Shown: positions 28,766 through 40,026 of the stretch, piece by piece
Layout of the letters: every line of letters begins with the position of its first letter
Numbering within the stretch: position 1 is the first letter of the stretch
NCBI RefSeq assembly: GCF_001666755.1
Contig: NZ_LZJC01000082.1
Location: 62,001-126,000, forward strand
Length of the DNA stretch: 64,000 bases
DNA from: Mycobacterium sp. E1214
GTDB taxonomy: Bacteria; Actinomycetota; Actinomycetes; Mycobacteriales; Mycobacteriaceae
Direction: 5' to 3'
Translations under genes and position numbers: made by a program
Notes under the pieces: generated by a model
The model's input: the letters and a program-made list of their open reading frames with translations, nothing else
Told to the model about the DNA's origin: nothing
Databases searched by the model: none

Positions 28766-29800
28766 TCACGTGCCGTAGCGCAACCACAACGGAAGCACGG
28801 CGTCCAGGTAGTCCATGAACTTCTTGAGGCCGACGCGAAACTGCCCGTAGCCGTATGGGTCTTCGGCGTACTCCGGGAAGGCGATGCCCAGCCCGAACAG
28901 CCCCGGCGCGATGATCCCGTTCTTCTTGTTGTAGTCGAGCACCCCCCACTGCGGGGTTCGCGGCAACGTCCGGCGCTCGAACCCGACCGTGTAGACGACA
29001 CGGTCGCACTCGGCCAGCCTGTCGTCGAACGCGGGATCGCCGACCCACACCCGCTCCAGGCGGTCGGGCAGCACGCCGTCGACGTTCTCCCGGGCCCACT
29101 GCGCCGCGCGGCCCTTCAGGCCGGTGTCGTCAAACAAAATCCAATCATCAAGGTAGACCGCGTATTTCAACGGGCCGCGGTAGAAGTTGACCACCTTGCT
29201 CACCTGGTGGCGCAGCAGGTGCGGCAACACGATCATCGAGGAGTGCGACGAGCCGAAGACCGCCACCGTGGCGCCCTCGAGCGGCTCGTGCGCGAGCTTA
29301 TCGGCGTCCAACGCGACCTCGACCGGGATCTCCTTGAGGTGGGGGTAGTCCAGCCTCTTGGGCACCGCGCCGACGGCCAGGACCACGTTCTGCGACAGCA
29401 CCGTCCGCCCGGCGTCGATGTGCCAGTGCCGGTCGGACAGCGTCAGCGACGTGGCGGTTCCCTCGATCGCGTCAACCCGCTCGCGCAGCCGCGCGGTGAC
29501 CCACGCCAGCGGCTCGGCGACCAGGGCGAGCGCGCACGTTTCCTGCGGGTCGACCTCGCGTAGCGGCGTCGGCGGCGCGTCGGCGAACTGGAAGGCGTTG
29601 GAAGCGTTCAGGAAATCCAGGAAGGTCCCGGCGATGGTGTTGCTCGACACCGACCGCCATTTCTGCCCCAGGTCACCGACCGCGAACGCCGGATCGATCC
29701 AGGCGATGCGCTGCGGCGCGACCCCGTGATCGAGCAGGCGCCCCACCGCGGCGATGCCCGCGGGGCCCGCCCCGATCACCGTCCACGCGTAATTCGGCAT
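28766..29800 (-). CDS. FAD/NAD(P)-binding oxidoreductase
   Basis: A 344-residue flavoprotein with two dinucleotide-binding motifs: VIGAGPAGIAAVGRLL at the N-terminus for FAD and VAVFGSSHSSMIVLPHLL near residue 185, typical of pyridine-nucleotide-disulfide-oxidoreductase-like or monooxygenase-like proteins. The second motif ends SSHSS rather than GGGAS, a variant seen in Baeyer-Villiger/SidA-like families. No redox CxxC is visible, so it is not a disulfide reductase. It is the last gene of the minus-strand run glbO-aglA-this gene, 43 bases after aglA. The substrate is unknown. Confidence 0.8.
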   Translation of the reverse strand: MPNYAWTVIGAGPAGIAAVGRLLDHGVAPQRIAWIDPAFAVGDLGQKWRSVSSNTIAGTFLDFLNASNAFQFADAPPTPLREVDPQETCALALVAEPLAWVTARLRERVDAIEGTATSLTLSDRHWHIDAGRTVLSQNVVLAVGAVPKRLDYPHLKEIPVEVALDADKLAHEPLEGATVAVFGSSHSSMIVLPHLLRHQVSKVVNFYRGPLKYAVYLDDWILFDDTGLKGRAAQWARENVDGVLPDRLERVWVGDPAFDDRLAECDRVVYTVGFERRTLPRTPQWGVLDYNKKNGIIAPGLFGLGIAFPEYAEDPYGYGQFRVGLKKFMDYLDAVLPLWLRYGT

Positions 29801-29843
29801 GCACCAGATATAGAGCAGTCGGCCGCGCGGTGCTCGACGGGAC

Positions 29844-31439
29844 TCAGCGCTGCGGGGGCGCCGGCGTCTCGACCAACCACGCCGCGGCGTCCGGCGCCAG
29901 GGCGCCGTCGACCAGCGCGGCGCTGGCCAGCAGCACCTCGCCGGGCGGCAGCGGGACCGGTTCCGATCCCGCGTTGAGCGCGCACACCAGCCCGCCGCCG
30001 CGGCGGCGAAAGGTCAGCGCGCCGTCGCGCGCCGGCACCCATTCGATTTCCGTGCCGGCGAATTCGCTTCGCGCGCGGCGCAAGCCGAGCGCCTCGCGGA
30101 AGAAGCTCAGCGTCGAATCGGGATCGGCGTCTTGCTTCTCGACGGTCAGCGACGCCCACCGGGCCGGCATCGGCAACCAGGTGTCGGGCGACGACGAGAA
30201 GCCGAAGGGCGGTTCGTCACCCGACCACGGAATCGGCACCCGGCACTTGTCGCGGCCGCGCTCGGAATGCCCCGAGCGTTCCCACGTCGGGTCCTGCAAC
30301 ACCTCGTCGGGCAGGTCGAGCACGTCGGGCAGCCCCAGCTCCTCCCCGTTGTAGATGAACACCGAGCCCGGCAGGGCGAGCATCACCAGGGCCATGGCGC
30401 GCGCCCGGCGCAGGCCGACCTCCCCGTCGCCGTAGCGGGTCACCTCGCGCCCAACGTCGTGGTTGGACAACGTCCAGGTGGGCGTGGCGTCCGCGAGGGC
30501 CGTGGCCGCCAGCGAGTTCTCGATCGCGTCGCGGACCTCGGCGGCGTCGAAGTCGATCTTGGTCAGCCGGAAGTTGAAGCCCAGGTGCAGTTCGTCGGGC
30601 CGCAGGTACTCCGCCCAGCGGGCGTTGTCGGTCACCCAAACCTCGCCGACCGTGACCGCGTTGGGGTAGTCATTCATGACCCTGCGGATGTCGCGGTGAA
30701 TGTCGTGCACGCTCGGGTTGTTGAACCGCGGGTCGTCGTCGGTGTGCTGCAACACCTTCGACCCGGTCTCCGGGGCGTCCGGCAGGCCGGGCGGCTTGGC
30801 CATCCCGTGGGCGACGTCGATGCGGAACCCGTCCACCCCGCGCTCCAGCCAGAACCGCAACGTCTTCTCGAAGTCGTCGAAGACGTCGGGGTGCTCCCAG
30901 TTGAGGTCGGGCTGCTCGGTGTCGAACAGGTGCAGGTACCACTGGCCGGGGTTGCCGTCGGGCTCGACGACGCGCGTCCAGGCCTGGCCGCCGAACACCG
31001 AGGTCCAGTTGTTCGGGGGCAACTCGCCGTAGGAGCCGCGGCCGTCGCGGAAAAAGTAGCGCTCGCGGGCGTCGGTGCCCGGGCCGGCGGCCAGCGCCGC
31101 GACGAACCAGGGGTGCGCCGAGCTGGTGTGGTTGGGCACCACGTCCATGGTGACCTTGATGCCCCGCTCGTGCGCGGCGGCGATCAACCGCTCCGCGGCG
31201 GCCATCCCACCGAACAGCGGGTCGATGTCGCGCGGATCGGCGACGTCGTAACCGTGGTCGGCCATCGGCGACACGGTGACCGGGTTGAGCCAGATCGCGT
31301 CGACCCCCAGGCGTTGCAGGTGCCCGAGGTGGGCCGTCACGCCGTCCAGGTCGCCGACGCCGTCACCGTCGCTGTCGGCGAAAGAGCGGGGATACACCTG
31401 GTAGAAGACCGCGTTTGACCACCACGGCTCGGGGCTCAT
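29844..31439 (-). CDS. aglA: alpha-glucosidase AglA (GH13)
   Basis: A 531-residue glycoside hydrolase family 13 enzyme that releases glucose from alpha-1,4/1,6 oligosaccharides, sucrose or trehalose-type substrates. The conserved GH13 regions occur in order: DVVPNHTS, GFRIDVAHGM with the nucleophile Asp, VGEVWV with the acid Glu, and LSNHDVGREVTRYG. The N-terminus WWSNAVFYQVYPRSFADSDGDG is characteristic of the oligo-1,6-glucosidase subfamily and includes the Ca-binding-like DSDGDG. No signal peptide is present, so it is cytosolic. It is downstream of glbO by 27 bases on the same strand. Confidence 0.94.
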   Translation of the reverse strand: MSPEPWWSNAVFYQVYPRSFADSDGDGVGDLDGVTAHLGHLQRLGVDAIWLNPVTVSPMADHGYDVADPRDIDPLFGGMAAAERLIAAAHERGIKVTMDVVPNHTSSAHPWFVAALAAGPGTDARERYFFRDGRGSYGELPPNNWTSVFGGQAWTRVVEPDGNPGQWYLHLFDTEQPDLNWEHPDVFDDFEKTLRFWLERGVDGFRIDVAHGMAKPPGLPDAPETGSKVLQHTDDDPRFNNPSVHDIHRDIRRVMNDYPNAVTVGEVWVTDNARWAEYLRPDELHLGFNFRLTKIDFDAAEVRDAIENSLAATALADATPTWTLSNHDVGREVTRYGDGEVGLRRARAMALVMLALPGSVFIYNGEELGLPDVLDLPDEVLQDPTWERSGHSERGRDKCRVPIPWSGDEPPFGFSSSPDTWLPMPARWASLTVEKQDADPDSTLSFFREALGLRRARSEFAGTEIEWVPARDGALTFRRRGGGLVCALNAGSEPVPLPPGEVLLASAALVDGALAPDAAAWLVETPAPPQR

Positions 31440-31466
31440 GCTGCTCCGTTCAGTTCGGGCTGGGCG

Positions 31467-31862
31467 TCAGAAGGCGGAGTTGACCATCGAATGGGCGGCC
31501 ATCTCCAAATAGGAGAGCAGCTCTCGGCGGTGCTCGTCGTCGAGGGTCTGGGCGTCGATCGACGCGACGGCGGTGTGCATGCGGCGCAGCCAGGCGTCGC
31601 GCTCCAGCGGCGTGATGCGAAACGGCGCGTGCCGCATCCGCAGCCGGGGATGCCCCCGCCGGTCGGAGTAGGTGCGCGGGCCGCCCCAGTACTGCTCGAG
31701 GAACATCCGCAGCCGTTCCTCCGCGCCCGCCATGTCGTCCTCGGGGTAGAGGTCGCGCAAGATCTCGTCCTCGGCGACCAGGGCGTAGAACCGCGACACG
31801 ATCGCGTGGAACGTGTCGGCGCCGCCGACGGCGTCGTAGAAAGACTGCGTTACCTGATCCAT
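31467..31862 (-). CDS. glbO: group II truncated hemoglobin GlbO
   Basis: A 131-residue trHbO that binds oxygen, associates with the membrane and may deliver oxygen to or protect respiration. Family key residues fall at a constant +3 offset from M. tuberculosis trHbO: Tyr26 (B10), Tyr39 (CD1), His78 (F8, proximal heme ligand in MRHAPF) and Trp91 (G8). An ATG nine bases further upstream (31871) exists, but it supplies the GGAGG that serves the chosen ATG at 31862. It heads the minus-strand operon with aglA and a FAD oxidoreductase, and is divergent from the HNH nuclease gene. Confidence 0.95.
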   Translation of the reverse strand: MDQVTQSFYDAVGGADTFHAIVSRFYALVAEDEILRDLYPEDDMAGAEERLRMFLEQYWGGPRTYSDRRGHPRLRMRHAPFRITPLERDAWLRRMHTAVASIDAQTLDDEHRRELLSYLEMAAHSMVNSAF

Positions 31863-32005
31863 CGCCTCCATTGTGGTGCATCGTCGCGACCGCCGGCCCA
31901 CACGGCCCGCGCCCACCTCTTGCTGTTCACCGTTTCGACACGGCACGCACCTGCAATAGGGGTGCGATTGGCGGCGAATCGTGGTGGACTGTTCGCGGAG
32001 GATCT

Positions 32006-32671
<666 letters not shown>

Positions 32672-32729
32672 CTGGCCGCCCGCGCCGAATCGCGCGGCGC
32701 CTCGTGCCCCGCCGGACCGCCCGGTGGGA

Positions 32730-32735
32730 TACGGT
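32730..32735 (+). promoter_or_regulatory. candidate -10 element, leaderless ctaJ
   Basis: TACGGT (TANNNT) followed by exactly 7 bases and then the GTG start at 32743. No ribosome-binding site precedes the GTG, which fits a leaderless message. Confidence 0.5.
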
Positions 32736-32742
32736 TTCCCTC

Positions 32743-32979
32743 GTGAGCCTTCTGCAGATCCACCTGTACTTCATCGGGATACCGCTGCTGGTGGTGCTCG
32801 CGCTGGTGGTGCTGATCTGGTCCCACAAGGGGCCGCACCCCGCGAGCTACCGGCTGCCGGACAAGTGGACCCACGCGCCGATCCTGTGGGCGGCCAGCGA
32901 CGAGGACGTCGGCGACGCCCATGGCGGACACGCGACGTCGGAATTCTCAGTGGGAGGTGGCGCCAGTGGCACGTGGTGA
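32743..32979 (+). CDS. ctaJ: aa3-type cytochrome oxidase subunit CtaJ
   Basis: A 78-residue single-pass membrane protein. The segment [19 protein letters not shown] (about residues 8-26) is followed by a positively charged [12 protein letters not shown] and an acidic, histidine-containing tail [13 protein letters not shown]. In M. smegmatis a protein of this kind was found as the small CtaJ subunit of the III-IV respiratory supercomplex, encoded next to the pepN/DUF5130 genes. Position, size and topology agree with that. GTG 32743 is chosen because a TANNNT -10 lies 7 bases upstream. The 3' end overlaps the next gene. Confidence 0.75.
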   Translation: MSLLQIHLYFIGIPLLVVLALVVLIWSHKGPHPASYRLPDKWTHAPILWAASDEDVGDAHGGHATSEFSVGGGASGTW

Positions 32980-33433
32980 GCTAGCGACGATCGAGCCCGG
33001 CGAGCTGCCCAAGGGCGCGGCGATCACGGCCAGCGGCCGCATCTCTGCCGTCACCGAGCCGGGTGAGCTTTCGGTGCACTACCCGTTCTCGATCAAGGAA
33101 TTGGTCGCCATCGACGACGCGGTCAAGTACGGGTCGCGGGCGTCGCGGGCCCGGTTCGCCATCTACCTCGGCGATCTGGGCACCGACACCGCCGCCCGGG
33201 CACGCGAGATCCTCGCCAAGGTGCCGACGCCGGACAACGCGGTGCTGCTGGCCGTCTCACCCGACCAGAAGGCGATCGAGGTCGTCTACGGCTCGCGCGT
33301 TCGCGGCCGCGGCGCCGAGTCGGCCGCACCGCTGGGGGTGGCGGCGGCGGCGTCGTCCTTCGCCCGCGGCGACCTGGTGGATGGGCTGGTCAGCGCCATC
33401 CGCGTGCTAAGCGCCGGCATCTCGCCGGCCTAG
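32966..33433 (+). CDS. DUF5130 family protein
   Basis: A 155-residue protein of an actinobacterial family of unknown function (Rv2468c-like). Its core, [25 protein letters not shown]...[11 protein letters not shown]...[17 protein letters not shown], resembles TPM/YgcG-type phosphatase folds, but that is only an impression. The GTG at 32966 has GGAGG eight bases before it. An ATG at 32921 would add 15 residues and overlap ctaJ by 59 bases, and the length recalled for the M. tuberculosis protein (about 167) would favour that longer form. No signal peptide is visible. Confidence 0.78.
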   Translation: MARGELATIEPGELPKGAAITASGRISAVTEPGELSVHYPFSIKELVAIDDAVKYGSRASRARFAIYLGDLGTDTAARAREILAKVPTPDNAVLLAVSPDQKAIEVVYGSRVRGRGAESAAPLGVAAAASSFARGDLVDGLVSAIRVLSAGISPA

Positions 33434-33440
33434 TCGCCCG

Positions 33441-34094
33441 GTGAGCCGCCGGGCGCGGATCGGCGCGGTGGCGCTGGCGGCCGCGCTCGCCGGTTGCCTG
33501 CCGCTCGCGCCAGCCCGGGCAGAGCCCGGCGCGATGTTCGGTGACCCGGCCAAGGCCGCGCAATACTGGGCCCGGCAGAGCTACGACAACAACTGCGTCC
33601 TGATGTCGGTGGCGGGCGTCGTCGGGCAGATCACCGGGCGGATGCCGGGCGAGCAGGAGGTCATCGACGTCGCCCAGCACCTGCCCAGCGTCGCGCACCA
33701 GGGCAAGACGGTGTTCACCGACGTCAACAACGGTGAGCTGGTCAACAGCCTGGACATCGTTGCGCTGCTGGGCCATTACGGTGTCGGCGCCACCACGTCC
33801 GAACAGTCCAACGCAGGCGCCGCGCTGGACGCCCTGAAGTCCGCGCTCGGGTCCGGGCACGCCGCGCTGGTACCGGTCAGCAGCCGCGTCATCTGGCACG
33901 TCGACGAGGCCGACCGCGGTCCCAGCGACCACGAAGTGGTCGTCACCGGCGTCGACGCCGACGTCGGCGTCGTGCACCTCAACGACAGCGGCACCGACGA
34001 CGGGCGCGACGCGCAGCTCCCCGTCGCCAACTTCACCTCGGCCTGGGCGGCCGGCGACTACGAGCTGACGGTGACCCAACAGACGGTGCAGTGA
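33441..34094 (+). CDS. secreted C39-like cysteine peptidase family protein, copy 1
   Basis: A 217-residue exported protein. The N-terminus MSRRARIGAVALAAALAG has a basic start and hydrophobic core. Cleavage could be after PARA-EP, but LAGC at residues 16-19 is also an acceptable lipobox, so it may be a lipoprotein. The mature part has the papain-like C39_2 pattern: Cys52 in SYDNNCVLMSV, His165 in SDHEVVVTGVD, and a polar residue in HLNDSG. It would be a cell-surface protease or a ligand-binding relative. A second copy follows 240 bases downstream. GTG 33441 begins 7 bases after the DUF5130 stop. Confidence 0.8.
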   Translation: MSRRARIGAVALAAALAGCLPLAPARAEPGAMFGDPAKAAQYWARQSYDNNCVLMSVAGVVGQITGRMPGEQEVIDVAQHLPSVAHQGKTVFTDVNNGELVNSLDIVALLGHYGVGATTSEQSNAGAALDALKSALGSGHAALVPVSSRVIWHVDEADRGPSDHEVVVTGVDADVGVVHLNDSGTDDGRDAQLPVANFTSAWAAGDYELTVTQQTVQ

Positions 34095-34335
34095 GCGATG
34101 GCACCCGGTTCGGGGTTTGCCGGCGCCGAACTGTCTTCGCCGGGAATTCCCGTTGAACTGCCGGGTTGATTCGGCCACCGGAATTCCCCTCCGTGATTTA
34201 TGTTGCTAAGCGGCTCCCGCGATCGCGGGCAGCCCTGACCCGCTTCGGCGCGATCGAGGAAGAGGAATCGACATCAACGGGGTCCTTCCCGGGCTCGCGC
34301 CCAGCCGGCGTGCCGCCAGGGCCTGGTGTTTCGCG

Positions 34336-34956
34336 GTGCTCGTCGCGGTCAGTGCGGTGTGCAGCCCGGCCCTCGCGGTGCCGGCCGCCGCCGACGCGAC
34401 CGGGATGTTCGGTGACCCGGGCAAGGCCGCCGAGTACTGGGCGCCGCAGTCCTACGGCAACAACTGCGTGCTGATGTCCGTGGCCGACGTCGTCGGGCAA
34501 GTCACCGGCCAGATGCCCAGCGAGCACGAAGTCATCGCCCTCGCGCAGAACACCCCGAGCGTCGCGGAAAGCGGAAAGACGGTGTACGCCGACGTCGACG
34601 GCGACGGCGTCGACACCCGTGACATCTCAGTGTTGTTGGCGCACTACGGAATCCACGCCACCACGTCCGAAGAGGCCAAGGGCGAGGCCGCCCTGAACGC
34701 GCTGGAGGCGGCGCTGGGCTCGCGGCACGCGGTGATGATCGCGGTCAGCAGCGCCACCATCTGGGAGGGCCACCAGGCCAAGGCCGGCGACCACGAGGTC
34801 GTGGTGACTGGCGTGGACGCCGGCAACGGCGTCGCGCACCTCAACGACAGCGGCGCCGACGACGGCCGCGACGAACAGGTTCCCCTCGCCACGTTCATGT
34901 CGGCCTGGGGCGGCGGGGATTTCGAGATGACCGTCACCGCCGAGACGGTGCGCTGA
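34336..34956 (+). CDS. secreted C39-like cysteine peptidase family protein, copy 2
   Basis: A tandem paralogue of the preceding gene with the same core: GMFGDPGKAAEYWAPQSY, catalytic-type Cys in GNNCVLMSV, His in GDHEVVVTG, and HLNDSG. It adds a Ca-binding-like DVDGDGVDTRD. The first canonical start is GTG 34336, which leaves a signal peptide with no basic residues. The frame stays open upstream to 34210, and residues encoded there (SRRAARAWCFAVLVAV) complete a normal signal peptide. But no ATG, GTG, TTG or CTG occurs in it. An ATC at 34273 preceded by AGAGGA could be the real, non-canonical start. The gene is tail to tail with pepN. Confidence 0.75.
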   Translation: MLVAVSAVCSPALAVPAAADATGMFGDPGKAAEYWAPQSYGNNCVLMSVADVVGQVTGQMPSEHEVIALAQNTPSVAESGKTVYADVDGDGVDTRDISVLLAHYGIHATTSEEAKGEAALNALEAALGSRHAVMIAVSSATIWEGHQAKAGDHEVVVTGVDAGNGVAHLNDSGADDGRDEQVPLATFMSAWGGGDFEMTVTAETVR

Positions 34957-34967
34957 CACCGACCGCC

Positions 34968-37571
<2,604 letters not shown>

Positions 37572-37664
37572 CCGATCAATTTACGTGTGCTGCTCTACGG
37601 GAACAGGAGCGAGCCGCCTACGGTTGTTGCTGGACGGTGCATCACCCGACGAGAGGACTGCGCA

Positions 37665-38288
37665 ATGCCCGACACGGCCCCCGCGAAAAACCACGCCGAC
37701 TTCTGGTTCGACCCTCTGTGCCCGTGGGCCTGGATCACGTCGCGGTGGATTCTCGAAGTGCAGAAGGTGCGCGATATCGACGTCAACTTCCACGTCATGA
37801 GCCTGGCCGTCCTCAACGAAAACCGTGAGGGGCTGCCGGAGAAGTACCGCGAGAACATGAAGCGGGCGTGGGGACCGGTCCGGGTCGCGATCGCCGCCGA
37901 GCAGGCCCACGGCGCCGACGTGTTGGAGCCGCTCTACACCGCGATGGGCACCCGGATTCACAACGAGGGCAACAAGGACCTCGAGGAAGTCATCAAGCTG
38001 GCGCTGGACGACGCCGGCCTGCCCGCCGAGCTGGCGCAGGCGGCCGACAGCGAGGCCTACGACGACGCGCTGCGCAAGAGCCACCACGCCGGCATGGACC
38101 CCGTCGGTGACGACGTCGGCACGCCGACCATCCACGTCAACGGCGTCGCGTTCTTCGGGCCGGTCATCTCGAAGATCCCGCGCGGCGAGGAAGCCGGGAA
38201 ACTCTGGGACGCCTCGGTGACCTTCGCGTCCTACCCGCACTTCTTCGAGCTCAAGCGGACGCGCACCGAGAAGCCGGAATTCGACTGA
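37665..38288 (+). CDS. DsbA-like mycothiol-dependent reductase (Rv2466c family)
   Basis: A 207-residue thioredoxin-fold protein of the DsbA family, the same length as M. tuberculosis Rv2466c, a mycothiol-dependent reductase that activates some nitro-prodrugs. The active-site region reads [15 protein letters not shown], so Cys19 is present but the second position of the CxxC is Ala22. I recall the M. tuberculosis enzyme as CPWC, so the resolving cysteine may be missing here. The cis-proline loop is [12 protein letters not shown] 37665 follows GAGAGGA. It is in line with rpiB and the Nei-like glycosylase. Confidence 0.88.
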   Translation: MPDTAPAKNHADFWFDPLCPWAWITSRWILEVQKVRDIDVNFHVMSLAVLNENREGLPEKYRENMKRAWGPVRVAIAAEQAHGADVLEPLYTAMGTRIHNEGNKDLEEVIKLALDDAGLPAELAQAADSEAYDDALRKSHHAGMDPVGDDVGTPTIHVNGVAFFGPVISKIPRGEEAGKLWDASVTFASYPHFFELKRTRTEKPEFD

Positions 38289-38334
38289 CGGCACCGCGGT
38301 TGCCGGCGCGCATCGCTGTGTAAGGATTGCGGGC

Positions 38335-38814
38335 ATGCGCGTCTACCTCGGCTCTGACCACGCCGGATTCGAGCTCAAGCAGCACATCATCGAGCACCTG
38401 AAGAACACCGGCCACGAGCCGATCGATTGCGGCGCCTACAGCTACGACGCCGAGGACGACTACCCGGCGTTCTGCATCGACGCCGCGACGCGCACCGTCG
38501 CCGACCCGGACAGCCTGGGCATCGTGCTGGGCGGGTCGGGCAACGGCGAGCAGATCGCCGCGAACAAGGTGCCGGGCGCCCGCTGCGCGCTGGCGTGGAG
38601 CGTCGAGACGGCGTCGCTGGCCCGCCAGCACAACAACGCACAGCTGATCGGCATCGGCGGGCGCATGCACACGGTGGCCGACGCGCTCAGCTTCGTCGAC
38701 GCGTTCCTCACCACGCCGTGGTCGAAAGCCGAACGGCACCAACGGCGTATCGACATCCTCGCCGAGTACGAACGCACCCACCAGGCACCGCCGGTCCCCG
38801 GCGCACCGGCCTGA
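38335..38814 (+). CDS. rpiB: ribose-5-phosphate isomerase B
   Basis: A 159-residue RpiB/LacAB-family isomerase interconverting ribose-5-phosphate and ribulose-5-phosphate in the pentose phosphate pathway. The N-terminus VYLGSDHAGFELKQHI and the anion hole GIVLGGSGNGEQIAANK are diagnostic. The position equivalent to the E. coli catalytic Cys66 is Ser in GGSGNG, and mycobacterial enzymes use a glutamate instead. It is 46 bases after the reductase gene and 7 bases before the glycosylase. Confidence 0.95.
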   Translation: MRVYLGSDHAGFELKQHIIEHLKNTGHEPIDCGAYSYDAEDDYPAFCIDAATRTVADPDSLGIVLGGSGNGEQIAANKVPGARCALAWSVETASLARQHNNAQLIGIGGRMHTVADALSFVDAFLTTPWSKAERHQRRIDILAEYERTHQAPPVPGAPA

Positions 38815-38821
38815 CGCGCCC

Positions 38822-39628
38822 GTGCCCGAAGGGCATACCCTGCACCGGTTGGCCCGGCTGCACCAGCGCCGCTTCGGCGGGGAGCCCGTCGCGGTGTCCA
38901 GCCCGCAGGGCCGGTTCGCCACCGACGCCGCGGTAGTCGACGGCCGCGTCCTGACCCGCACCAGCGTGTGGGGCAAGCACCTGTTCCACCACTACGCCGG
39001 CGGCCCGATCGTGCACGTCCACCTCGGCCTGTACGGCGCCTTCACCGAGTGGCGCGTCCCGGCCGCCGCCGCGCTGCCCGAGCCGGTCGGGCAGGTGCGG
39101 ATGCGCATGGTGGGCGCCGGCTACGGCACCGACCTGCGCGGGCCCACCGTGTGCGAGGTGATCGACGAGGGCCAGGTGTCCGACGTGCTGGCCCGGCTCG
39201 GTCCCGACCCGCTGCGCAGCGACGCCGATCCGTCCTGGGCGTGGGCGCGGATCAGCAAGTCGCGCAGGCCGATTGGCGCGTTGCTGATGGATCAGACCGT
39301 GATGGCTGGCGTCGGCAACGTCTACCGCAGCGAGCTGCTGTTCCGGCACGGGATCGACCCCTATCGGCCGGGCAGGGACGTCGGCGAGCAGGAGTTCACC
39401 GCCGCGTGGACGGATCTGGTGGCGTTGATGAAGGTGGGGCTGCGCGGCGGCAAGATCATCGTCGTGCGGCCCGAGCACGACCACGGCGCGCCGTCATACC
39501 GGCAGGGGCGGCCGCGCACCTACGTGTACCGCCGCGCCGGGGACCCCTGCCGGGTCTGCGGGGACACGATCCGCACCGCCGTCCTGGAGGGCCGCAACGT
39601 GTTCTGGTGCCCGACGGACCAGAAGTGA
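38822..39628 (+). CDS. Fpg/Nei family DNA glycosylase
   Basis: A 268-residue endonuclease VIII-like base-excision repair enzyme. After removal of Met the N-terminus is PEGHTLHRLARLH, with the catalytic Pro2 and Glu3. The helix-two-turn-helix region is MDQTVMAGVGNVYRSELLF. The C-terminal zinc finger reads CRVCG ... VFWCPTDQK: three cysteines are present, but the expected fourth (CPTCQ) is Asp. It uses GTG 38822, 7 bases after rpiB. The EGHT start is the Nei-like rather than the Fpg-like (ELPE) version. Confidence 0.92.
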   Translation: MPEGHTLHRLARLHQRRFGGEPVAVSSPQGRFATDAAVVDGRVLTRTSVWGKHLFHHYAGGPIVHVHLGLYGAFTEWRVPAAAALPEPVGQVRMRMVGAGYGTDLRGPTVCEVIDEGQVSDVLARLGPDPLRSDADPSWAWARISKSRRPIGALLMDQTVMAGVGNVYRSELLFRHGIDPYRPGRDVGEQEFTAAWTDLVALMKVGLRGGKIIVVRPEHDHGAPSYRQGRPRTYVYRRAGDPCRVCGDTIRTAVLEGRNVFWCPTDQK

Positions 39629-39721
39629 CCGGCGGTCGCCAACATTGCCAGGAAACTCCCAGCAAGAAACGCTGGCAGCACCCGTTTGGGCCAGGGCGGC
39701 CGGCGGGTAACTGCTCCCACT

Positions 39722-40003
39722 GTGAAAACTCTTCCACGTTTGGCCGCAACGGCTCTCGCAATCGGCGGGCTGGGGCTGGCTGGCTTGGGCGTCGCGACGC
39801 AGGCCCAAGCGCAGCCGGGACCATTCCCGCAGTGGTGCCCGGGTGAGTACTGGGATCCGGGCTGGGGTAACAACTGGGACTGGAACGGCTGCCACGACTG
39901 GCGCCGTGAGGGCTACGGCCCGCCGCCCCCTCCGGGCTGGGGCCCGCCGCCTCCGCCGCCGCCGGGTTGGGGTCCGCCGCCGCCTCCCGGATGGCACCCC
40001 TGA
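39722..40003 (+). CDS. small secreted Pro/Gly/Trp-rich protein
   Basis: A 93-residue exported protein. Residues 1-29 form a signal peptide (basic VKTLPRL, hydrophobic core AATALAIGGLGLAGLGV, AQA cleavage site). The mature part begins QPGPFPQWCPGEYWDPGWG, has two cysteines likely to form a disulfide, and ends in GWGPPPPP repeats. Several mycobacterial cell-wall proteins share this W-C-P-G-E-Y-W...W-N-x-x-C-H-D-W pattern, function unknown. The start is GTG 39722 with only a weak upstream purine run. It is convergent with lipP. Confidence 0.72.
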   Translation: MKTLPRLAATALAIGGLGLAGLGVATQAQAQPGPFPQWCPGEYWDPGWGNNWDWNGCHDWRREGYGPPPPPGWGPPPPPPPGWGPPPPPGWHP

Positions 40004-40026
40004 TCCTTCCGTTGAAAACGTCGCGG

